From the NCBI GenBank assembly GCA_018065985.1, contig JAGHSF010000015.1:1-64000 (forward strand): a DNA stretch of 64,000 bases. Direction: 5' to 3'. Numbering within the stretch: position 1 is the stretch's first letter; each line of letters starts with the position of its first letter. The DNA is from Candidatus Cryptobacteroides choladohippi. GTDB taxonomy: Bacteria > Bacteroidota > Bacteroidia > Bacteroidales > UBA932. Both the position numbers and the translations under genes were made by a program. This document shows, piece by piece, positions 56,834 to 64,000 of the stretch. The notes beneath the pieces were generated by a model that saw only the letters and a program-made list of their open reading frames with translations, was not told the origin of the DNA and did no database searches.

Positions 56834-58436
56834 GAAGGAAGAGTCTCACTGCCAGCATAGCCAGCAGAAGCAGGAAAGCCAGGGTGCATACGCGCCCCAC
56901 TATGTCGCCGAAGCGGACAAAGGGGCTGATGCGCGAGCTCAGGTTCAGCGTGCCCTGCAGCGCACATTCCTCCCACCAGGGACCCTGCTCCACGATATCT
57001 CCCCTCTGGTCGATGAAACATGATATGCCGGTATTTCCGCAGCGTGCGATATCGCGGCGGAGTTCTATCGCACGAAGTCGCGAGTAGCTCAGGTGCTGCC
57101 TGAAGCCGGGAGTATTGCCCCACCATGCATCGTTGGTGATGACCGTCATTGCCTGCGCACCCGCCTTAACATAGCCGGTGCAGAATTCAGGATACACCGA
57201 CTCATAGCACACTGCACATCCCAGCGCTGTGGAATCACGCATGACCAGGGTGGATGGGCCGTCCTGACCGATGCACCTTGCAATGAGAGGCCCGTTCAGT
57301 TTGAAGACCTTGCACAGCCAGTTGTCCAACGGGACGAACACCTTCGGGTAAGGAGTCTTTTCGGTACCCACAACGAGGCGGCTCTTGTGATATATCTGGG
57401 CATTCCCCTCCGAATCAGCGAGAACGGCACTGTTGTAACTGGTCAGATAGCCATCTCCGTAAGGATAGGACAGCAGCGGAGCGCTGCGGGCGTCGTAAAA
57501 CTCGTATGTTGAGGCTCCGAAAAGGATTTCTGCATTGCTGTGCCTGCCGAGGAACTCGTGGAAATTCTGCATCGTCGCGTTGTCTCCCACTCTGTCTAGG
57601 AACATGGGAGAGGTGAAGGTCTCAGGGGCAAGGAGCAGCAGATGCTCGTTTCCACGGCCCTCGAGAGCCTTGTCGTAAAGGCCGAGCAGAACCGAGTCCT
57701 GCTGTGCCTGGGTGTATGATCCGAACTTGTGGTAAGGGTCGAGGTTGGGCTGGCCGATAACCACATCGACGGTACCCTCCGAAACGGGAGAGTAGTGCTT
57801 GTACATCACGTTGGATACGGCAATGGGGCCGAAGAGCACGAGGATGAGGCCGATGAAGGCTGAAGAGCGTGCCACGGGATTCCACCTGTATGCCAGTCCG
57901 TCGGACAAGGCACTCAGGATGCCGAAGATGGCGAGGTTGACGGCCCATATCCAGAGAGAGCCGCCCAGAGTGCCGGTGACGCTGTACCACTGTACAAGAT
58001 GGGTGGTGCGGGCGAATGCGTTGCCGAGAACGAGCCAGGGCCATGATATGTCGGCGCTGTAGTAGAATCGTTCCCAGGCTATCCACATCACTGCAAGGAA
58101 GATATAGGGCAGAACGCCGCTCATGCGCTTCCTGCTTACGCGGAAAAGGCCCCAGATGAGGCTCATCTGCAGGGCGTTGGCCAGCACCGCGAAGATGCCG
58201 CCGGCTATTGTGGCATTGCACACCCAGAATGTGGTGAATGCATTCCAGAGCACGAAGGCGGCATAAGAATACACCCAGAAGCGCTTCATCTTCAACTGGG
58301 TCGCGAAATCGTCGGCGAGCAGCAGAGGGATAAAACCGACAAGAGCCAGCACACCGAGATGGGGAACCAGCCAGGGAAGGCTCATGAGCACTGCAAAGAG
58401 CAGCACAAAAATCCAGAGTAGCAACTTATTCCTCAT
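56814..58436 (-). CDS. lnt: apolipoprotein N-acyltransferase
   Basis: Multi-TM N-terminus and nitrilase domain (LLLAPETFTSP, GCAVCYESVYPEF, TNDAWWGNTPGFRQHLSYSRLRAIELRRDIARCGNTGIS). Confidence 0.95.
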   Translation of the reverse strand: MRNKLLLWIFVLLFAVLMSLPWLVPHLGVLALVGFIPLLLADDFATQLKMKRFWVYSYAAFVLWNAFTTFWVCNATIAGGIFAVLANALQMSLIWGLFRVSRKRMSGVLPYIFLAVMWIAWERFYYSADISWPWLVLGNAFARTTHLVQWYSVTGTLGGSLWIWAVNLAIFGILSALSDGLAYRWNPVARSSAFIGLILVLFGPIAVSNVMYKHYSPVSEGTVDVVIGQPNLDPYHKFGSYTQAQQDSVLLGLYDKALEGRGNEHLLLLAPETFTSPMFLDRVGDNATMQNFHEFLGRHSNAEILFGASTYEFYDARSAPLLSYPYGDGYLTSYNSAVLADSEGNAQIYHKSRLVVGTEKTPYPKVFVPLDNWLCKVFKLNGPLIARCIGQDGPSTLVMRDSTALGCAVCYESVYPEFCTGYVKAGAQAMTVITNDAWWGNTPGFRQHLSYSRLRAIELRRDIARCGNTGISCFIDQRGDIVEQGPWWEECALQGTLNLSSRISPFVRFGDIVGRVCTLAFLLLLAMLAVRLFLPKSASR

Positions 58437-59502
58437 TTTCTTCTTCGGGCATGAAACAACTGTACTTGCGCCACTTTGCAAGGAGTGCCGTCATATCTTC
58501 GGGCAGGGCAGAATCGAACTGAAGCCATTTCCCGTTTGCAGGATGCATGAATCCGAGAGTCTTGGCATGCAAAGCCTGACGGGGGCACACTTCGAAGCAG
58601 TTGCGTATGAACTGCTTGTACTTGGCGTATATGGTTCCCTTGCGGATTTCGGCCCCGCCATATCTGGCATCACCGAAGATGGGGTGTCCCAGGTAGGCCA
58701 TGTGCACGCGTATCTGATGCGTGCGGCCGGTCTCGAGCCTGCATTCCACCAGGGTGACATATCCGAAGCGCTCCAGCACCCTGTAGTGCGTCACGGCATG
58801 CTTCCCTTTCTCCGGGTCGTCCGTTGTCCTGTATGAGGTGCGGTCATTGGGGTCACGCATGATGTTCATGTCGACCGTGCCTTCGTCTTCGGCTATGTTG
58901 CCCCAGACTATCGCCTGGTAGCGTCTTTCGATGCTGTGATCGAAGAACTGTTTGGCAAGCTTCAGCTGGGCCTCGTCATTCTTGGCTATTGCAAGGAGCC
59001 CGCTCGTATCCTTGTCTATGCGGTGCACAAGGATTCCCAGACGGTCGTCAGCCGAATCGGCAGGCTGGTTGATGCCCAGATAATGCGCAAGCGCGTTGAG
59101 CAGTGTCCCGTCATAGTTGCCATGCCCGGGATGGACGACCATGCCGGCAGGTTTGTTGACTATCAGCACATCAGCATCCTCATATGCAATATTCAGAGGG
59201 ATGTCCTGAGGAATGATCTCTACTCCCCTGCGCCTGTAAGGCATCACGAAGCGTATCACGTCCGAAGGACGCACGATATAGTTCGCCTTCACGACCTTGT
59301 CGCCAACAAACACATAACCCGCCTTCAGAGCACACTGCACTCTGTGGCGGGATGTGTCCTCCATATGGGCGGACATGTACTTGTCTATCCTTATCGGGGC
59401 CTGCCCCTGGTCGACAACAAGCCGGAAATGCTCGAACATCCCCTGCTCCTCGTCTTCCACAATCTGGATCTCGTCCAGTTCAAGGTCCTGAATATCTGTC
59501 AT
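58426..59502 (-). CDS. RluA/RluD-family pseudouridine synthase with S4 domain
   Basis: VHRIDKDTSGLLAIAKND; LIVNKPAGMVVHPGHGNYDGTLLNAL; ECRLETGRTHQIRVHMAYLGHPI. Confidence 0.95.
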   Translation of the reverse strand: MTDIQDLELDEIQIVEDEEQGMFEHFRLVVDQGQAPIRIDKYMSAHMEDTSRHRVQCALKAGYVFVGDKVVKANYIVRPSDVIRFVMPYRRRGVEIIPQDIPLNIAYEDADVLIVNKPAGMVVHPGHGNYDGTLLNALAHYLGINQPADSADDRLGILVHRIDKDTSGLLAIAKNDEAQLKLAKQFFDHSIERRYQAIVWGNIAEDEGTVDMNIMRDPNDRTSYRTTDDPEKGKHAVTHYRVLERFGYVTLVECRLETGRTHQIRVHMAYLGHPIFGDARYGGAEIRKGTIYAKYKQFIRNCFEVCPRQALHAKTLGFMHPANGKWLQFDSALPEDMTALLAKWRKYSCFMPEEENEE

Positions 59503-60275
59503 CTGGAAATCTTGTCGGGATCTACGGACAGCTCGATGGCAATCTCGCGTCCTATGGTATATGCGGTCCTGTCAGCGCCAGGCTTCTGGCTGTACACGAC
59601 GGCGTTCAGGGTATCGGCGTAGGTCTTCACGCTGGAGTCGAACTTCACCTTGCCCACATTGAAGGAGTTGTCGTGTATGGTCTCCACGGCACGGGTGTAC
59701 TTCTTGCCGACGAGGTTGGGAACGTACCCCTGCGCCTCGTTGGGATTGAGGCCCACCACAAGATCGATGGTGCTGCCGCTGAGAATCATGGTGCCGGCCT
59801 CTATCGCGCGGCCCTTGTACTTCTGCCCGAGGACATTGTTGGTTGCTATGTCTTCCTGGTAGATGAGCCTGCCGAGATTGAGCCCCTTGGTGGTAAGCTC
59901 GGCCTTTGCCATGTACATTGAAAGACCCACGAGCGAAGGCATGGCTATCTTCTTCGGCTGACGGGTATTGGTGGTAAGGAGTATCCTCCTGCCATGCTTC
60001 ACACTGGCTCCAGCCTTTGGGGTCTGGTTGTAAACCGCTCCCTTGCGCATCTGGCGGACATAAACGGAATCGCTTACCACAACCCTCACGCCGGCATCGG
60101 CTGCCGCCACCCTGGCCTCATCGTAGGTCATGTTCGTAAAGTCAGGCACTATGAGTTCACGTCCGTGCTGGGTGACAACCCTGAGCAGGGCATTGGCACC
60201 GAGCACCAATGCAAGCACAAGGCATACTGCCAGTCCCAGATTGAAGGGAATCCAATATTCTTTGAGCTTCTTCAT
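59499..60275 (-). CDS. membrane-anchored triple PASTA-domain protein
   Basis: N-terminal TM segment and three PASTA-like repeats (VPDFTNMTYDEARVAAADAGVRV; MPSLVGLSMYMAKAELTTKGLNLG; VPNLVGKKYTRAVETIHDNSFNVG). Confidence 0.9.
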   Translation of the reverse strand: MKKLKEYWIPFNLGLAVCLVLALVLGANALLRVVTQHGRELIVPDFTNMTYDEARVAAADAGVRVVVSDSVYVRQMRKGAVYNQTPKAGASVKHGRRILLTTNTRQPKKIAMPSLVGLSMYMAKAELTTKGLNLGRLIYQEDIATNNVLGQKYKGRAIEAGTMILSGSTIDLVVGLNPNEAQGYVPNLVGKKYTRAVETIHDNSFNVGKVKFDSSVKTYADTLNAVVYSQKPGADRTAYTIGREIAIELSVDPDKISR

Positions 60276-60276
60276 A

Positions 60277-60897
60277 TCAATTCAATGCGATAATTCCTTT
60301 AATTACCAGGACGACACCGAAAACCGCTATCACGGCGCCGCATATCTTGCTAAAAATACGGAGAGTGCGCGGGCTGACCTTCAAGAATCTGCCAACTGCC
60401 CAGCTGAGAGAGAACCAGTACAGCATCTCCCCCATGAACACGAAGAGCAGGACAGCCCAGACCGGTACCGTGAGAGTCTGTGCATCCAGTTTCAGCACGG
60501 ACAGTATCCCCATCATGACGGCAATGGCGGCGGGGTTGGAAAGCGCACATCCTGCCGTCTGTACAGCATATCCAGCCATCGTGAGATGGCTTTCACCTTC
60601 ATCGAGACCGGCGGATGAGTCCTTATGGATGATCATCACGCCAAGAAGGCAGACCAGGATACCTCCGAAAAGCAGGATGTAAGGGGTCTCCCTCGCGATG
60701 AAATCCTTCAGCAGCGTCAAAGCGAACAGGCCGACGGCCGCATACAGAGTGTCTATCAGGGCCGAGCCTATGCCGGCAACAGTACCGGCCCAGCGCCCGC
60801 GGCGCATGGTCTTCTGGAGCACAAGTATCAGCACCGGCCCTACAGGAAGGGCGGCACAGACTCCAACTACCATGGCTTTCAAAAGTTCCAATACCAT
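60277..60897 (-). CDS. LysE-family translocator
   Basis: GVCAALPVGPVLILVLQKTMRRGRWAGTVAGIGSALIDTLYA. Confidence 0.85.
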   Translation of the reverse strand: MVLELLKAMVVGVCAALPVGPVLILVLQKTMRRGRWAGTVAGIGSALIDTLYAAVGLFALTLLKDFIARETPYILLFGGILVCLLGVMIIHKDSSAGLDEGESHLTMAGYAVQTAGCALSNPAAIAVMMGILSVLKLDAQTLTVPVWAVLLFVFMGEMLYWFSLSWAVGRFLKVSPRTLRIFSKICGAVIAVFGVVLVIKGIIALN

Positions 60898-60904
60898 AAT
60901 CGCG

Positions 60905-60912
60905 CAAATATA
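60905..60912 (-). promoter_or_regulatory. -7 element TATATTTG of the LysE/PASTA/RluD/lnt gene run
   Basis: CAAATATA on the plus strand, 7 nt from the start codon at 60897. Confidence 0.55.
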
Positions 60913-60916
60913 AGTA

Positions 60917-60946
60917 AAAAAGATGGCATTAGAAACGCCATCTTTT
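60917..60946 (-). terminator. terminator of the outer-membrane-protein transcript
   Basis: AAAAGATGGC-N9-GCCATCTTTT; minus-strand reading ends in a T run. Confidence 0.85.
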
Positions 60947-60966
60947 CACTCAGGTATGCCTGTTCA

Positions 60967-63888
60967 TTATCGCATCATGGGAGGGGGGCCGCCATGACCG
61001 CCATAGCCGCCCATGCCACGACCCATCTTGCCCTTGTCGAATGTGCCGAACCTGTAGGTCAGGGAGAGGATGATATAACGGCCGAGAGTATTGTTGATGG
61101 ACTCGGTATGGTAGTTGTCTATGTCTGATACCGTGAGATTCTTTGACTGTCCGAGAATGTCGTATCCCTTGAGAGTCACGGTAACCTTCTTCTGGAAGAG
61201 CATCTTGGATATCTCGGCATTGAGTACATACTGGCTGGGCTGGGCAGTCTCATATCCGTTGTACCAGTTGTAGTCGAAGTCGGTCTTGAATTCCATGCCG
61301 GGCTGGTCCCATGTCCAGTTCACAGACGCCGAGAGCTGATTGTTCCAGGTCGTGGTGTTCTGCTTGTTGTCGGTGATGGTATACCACGACTTGTTCATCC
61401 TGGTGCGTCCGCTTGCAGTAAGTTCGAGATTGTCGGTTCTGTAGATGAGACGCAGGCGCTCCGTGAACGAGATATTCTTTGTAATGTTTTCAGCGAAGTA
61501 CTTGCCCAGGTAATCCTGAGCTATGAATTCCTCCATGAAATCGTAATACCCCTTTGTGGGGTCTTCGAGAGTATGCATGGGAACATTCTTTCCCACATAT
61601 GACGAAGACTTGCTCCAGTTCGCGCGGAGCATGTTGTTGATGGAGAATCCCGACTTTGCAACAGGAATGTTCATGAACATGTTTCCGCCGAAGTTGGCCG
61701 AATTGCGGCCGTTCACCGGAAGGTTGTACTGCCCGCCGACGTTATTGTACCACAGGGCGCTCACTATGGGATTCTGGACAACGGAGCCATTGAACCGGAC
61801 ATTGACAGATGAGAACTTCTGCTTGTTGTTGAAACGGAAATCACCATTGAGATTGTGGCTGAAATACGGTTTCAGGGTAGGATTACCGAATGTGAGGCTC
61901 AAAGGGTTCGTGTTGTCGGGAACGGGCATCAACTGACTTGTGCTTGGCTGGCTGCTGCGTCCACGGTAGAAGAAACGCAGGTTGGCCTTGTCGTTCATCT
62001 CCCACCACAGCATTGCCTGGGGCGCAAAGTTCCACTGGAAATCCTCATATTCCTTGCTGATCGCTCCCTTGGTAGTGCTGTTGTATGTCTTGTTGGGCAT
62101 TGCAGCAAAGCCGAGCTGGGCACGCAAGGCTTCGGACTGGTACATCACATTGGCGCCCATCTCCTGGCGATGGTTGTCATTGATGATATGGTTGGTGTAG
62201 TCGAGAGCAATCTCTCCTGTCCTGTTGTCAACCGTGGTCTTGTTGGAAGTCGACTTGTTCCAATTGTAGGAATAGTTGGCCTCAACGTAGAAATTGTTTC
62301 CGATGGGCTCGGTATAGGTCACTCTTCCAAAAGCAGAATAGCTGTTCTGCCTGTTGTTGAAGGTCTGGTCGACATCGGAGTTTCTCAGAGCGTCGGAAAT
62401 CTCGTCGCCATTTGCATCGAAAGTCTTGGTAGAGTTTCTGTTCAGACCGTTCATCTCATTGTTCGACAGACTGTAACGTGCCATGGCAGTAAGTGTCCTG
62501 CCCGGAATGCCCAGTCTCTGTCTGAACAGCAGGAAGCCGCTGGTCGACAGATTCCTGTTCGAACCGGTATTGTTGGTTGAAGCGCTGTTTATCTTGTATT
62601 CAGGATCGACAAAGTTGTTATAGTAGGTGGAATCCCTGCTTATCTGGGTATAGGCACCTGAACCGAAGTTGACCTGGGGCTCGAAAATGATGGAAGTATT
62701 CTTCGAGAACTCATGCTCGAGACGCACACCGAAACGATGGCCGCCCGTCGCCCTGTTGCTTATGCCGTTGGAGTTGTACAGGAGGTCATGGTCATCGAGA
62801 TGGGTATTCTTGATGCTCTGCTCCTTGACATCGGATTTCGAATGGTTGTAGAGATAGTTGGCCGTGAGGTCCATCTTGTCGTCGAAGAGGTCCCATCCAC
62901 CGTTCACACCGCCCATGTACGATGTGGTGATGCCGTTACCGCCACCCCATCCGCCTTGGCCACGGCCCATCATGCCGCCACCGCCCATCATACCGCCCAT
63001 CATATTGCCTGCAAGGTCATTGAATCCGCGGTTGTTGGTGTTGTTGCCGTTGAGTATGACGCTGATCTGATTCTTGTCGGTAAACTTCCCTACGAAACCG
63101 GCAGCCTGGAAACGTGTGTCACCGCTGACATCCGTGGATGGGATGTCGTGTCCGGCGCCGGCCATGATGTTGCCGAAGAGGCCCTTCATCATTCCGGGCT
63201 TGACAGAAAGGTCGATCACGGTTTCCTCCTCACCGTCGTCGATACCTGTAAACTCAGCCTGCTCGGACTTTTTCTGAATGACCTTCAGCTTGTTGACAAT
63301 CTTTGCAGGGATATTCTTGGACGCCAGCTGAGGGTCATCCATGAAGAACGTCTTGCCATCGATGTAAACTTTGGTGATGGTCTCTCCGTTCATTGTTATG
63401 GAGCCATCCTCAGAGACCTCGATGCCGGGAAGCTTCTTCAGGAGATCCTCAAGAACATCGTTCTCGGTTGTCTTGAATGACGATGCATTGTACTCGATTG
63501 TGTCCTTCTTGATGATGATGGGATTGCCCACGGCTGAAACCGAGGCGGCATCAAGCAGCTGGGTGTCAAGCTTCATCTTGATCTCTCCCAGGTCAATTGC
63601 CTTGCCTTCCATCTTGATGTCCTTGACAAAGTTCAGATATCCCATCTGCTCGGCCTTGAATGTGTATTCACCATTGCGGACGGACTCGAACTTGACGAGA
63701 CCCTGGCCATCGCTGAGGACATACTTGTATGGTTTCGCCTGGCCGGCCTTGGTAAGGGAAACCGTCGCAAAGGGGATGGGATCTCCGCTGGATTCCTCCA
63801 GAAGGACGGCCTCTACGTTGTTCTGTGCATATGCTCCCGCACACACAAGAAACGCCAAGGCACAAATCACGGTCTTTGAGAATTTCAT
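60967..63888 (-). CDS. TonB-dependent-receptor-like outer membrane beta-barrel protein with carboxypeptidase-regulatory-like N-domain
   Basis: 973 aa; signal peptide; EAVLLEESSGDPIPFATVSLTKAGQ N-domain; plug-like DVLEDLLKKLPGIEVSEDGSITMNGETITKVYIDGK; beta-barrel ending ILSLTYRFGTF plus a Gly/Met tail. Confidence 0.9.
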   Translation of the reverse strand: MKFSKTVICALAFLVCAGAYAQNNVEAVLLEESSGDPIPFATVSLTKAGQAKPYKYVLSDGQGLVKFESVRNGEYTFKAEQMGYLNFVKDIKMEGKAIDLGEIKMKLDTQLLDAASVSAVGNPIIIKKDTIEYNASSFKTTENDVLEDLLKKLPGIEVSEDGSITMNGETITKVYIDGKTFFMDDPQLASKNIPAKIVNKLKVIQKKSEQAEFTGIDDGEEETVIDLSVKPGMMKGLFGNIMAGAGHDIPSTDVSGDTRFQAAGFVGKFTDKNQISVILNGNNTNNRGFNDLAGNMMGGMMGGGGMMGRGQGGWGGGNGITTSYMGGVNGGWDLFDDKMDLTANYLYNHSKSDVKEQSIKNTHLDDHDLLYNSNGISNRATGGHRFGVRLEHEFSKNTSIIFEPQVNFGSGAYTQISRDSTYYNNFVDPEYKINSASTNNTGSNRNLSTSGFLLFRQRLGIPGRTLTAMARYSLSNNEMNGLNRNSTKTFDANGDEISDALRNSDVDQTFNNRQNSYSAFGRVTYTEPIGNNFYVEANYSYNWNKSTSNKTTVDNRTGEIALDYTNHIINDNHRQEMGANVMYQSEALRAQLGFAAMPNKTYNSTTKGAISKEYEDFQWNFAPQAMLWWEMNDKANLRFFYRGRSSQPSTSQLMPVPDNTNPLSLTFGNPTLKPYFSHNLNGDFRFNNKQKFSSVNVRFNGSVVQNPIVSALWYNNVGGQYNLPVNGRNSANFGGNMFMNIPVAKSGFSINNMLRANWSKSSSYVGKNVPMHTLEDPTKGYYDFMEEFIAQDYLGKYFAENITKNISFTERLRLIYRTDNLELTASGRTRMNKSWYTITDNKQNTTTWNNQLSASVNWTWDQPGMEFKTDFDYNWYNGYETAQPSQYVLNAEISKMLFQKKVTVTLKGYDILGQSKNLTVSDIDNYHTESINNTLGRYIILSLTYRFGTFDKGKMGRGMGGYGGHGGPPPMMR

Positions 63889-63902
63889 TGTTCCAATATG
63901 AT

Positions 63903-64000
63903 TATTTGATTCTGTCAGGGTTAGCCTGGATGAATTTTTCCCACGACGTCGCGGCCTGCGTGCTTGACAGCGGACTCGTAAGCTGATAATAATGGCACAT
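63903..64000 (-). CDS. C-terminal end of an unidentified CDS running off the window
   Basis: Open minus-strand frame ...CHYYQLTSPLSSTQAATSWEKFIQANPDRIK*; the start may lie outside the window. Confidence 0.5.

Noticed and set aside
62713-63480. 255-aa plus-strand ORF opposite the TonB-type receptor
   Set aside because: Antisense shadow; repetitive His/Ala-rich segment mirrors the Gly/Met-rich insert.

Overview
This 64 kb window looks like chromosomal core/accessory DNA from a Bacteroidota member, probably Bacteroidales. The evidence is TAnnTTTG-type -7 promoter elements, A-rich translation starts, SPI/SPII lipoproteins, a UpxY-like NusG paralog, a C11 peptidase, an OMP_b-brl TonB-type receptor and a 29-aa bS22-like protein. 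Coding density is high. I saw no rRNA, tRNA, CRISPR array, IS element or prophage.

Main blocks:
- fabD, pyruvate:ferredoxin oxidoreductase, a short LysR-type protein and a 4Fe-4S ferredoxin.
- DUF1573, parE, an ABC exporter, an acyltransferase and rpsF-rpsR-rplI.
- A RidA/chorismatase-like protein, a haem-motif PD40 lipoprotein and a membrane protein.
- A GH26 / alkaline-phosphatase-PA14 / GH31 lipoprotein cluster without SusCD.
- A NusG-like protein and DAHP synthase-chorismate mutase.
- rnhA, pdxA, recA, rlmN, recX, NlpC/P60, a GNAT-like protein, tdk, rsmI, a helix-hairpin-helix protein and xerD.
- A C11 peptidase, rplY, pth, an H1-like protein, and an M6 protease with a small lipoprotein.
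- tpiA, tyrS, rbfA and a LolE-like permease.
- An ACT / PaaK / PaaK / IorB / M16 / IorA operon.
- lon, HU, a bS22-like protein, rng, coaD, ung, lnt, a RluD-like protein, a PASTA protein, a LysE-type transporter and a large TonB-type outer membrane protein.

Three real small genes (57, 58 and 29 aa) are missing from the supplied ORF track.

Most interesting signals:
1. A recurrent divergent-promoter geometry, with opposing -7 elements 12-13 bp apart, at six of about eleven divergent gene pairs. Most of these genes have very short predicted leaders.
2. An M16 peptidase gene between iorA and iorB.
3. Three consecutive perfect inverted repeats before the GH26 gene, and structured leaders or operators at rplY and tdk/rsmI.
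4. Several uncharacterised gene pairs: the M6 protease with its lipoprotein, the haem-PD40 protein with its membrane partner, and the tdk-linked GNAT-like protein.

All family calls are from reading motifs. No database search was run.
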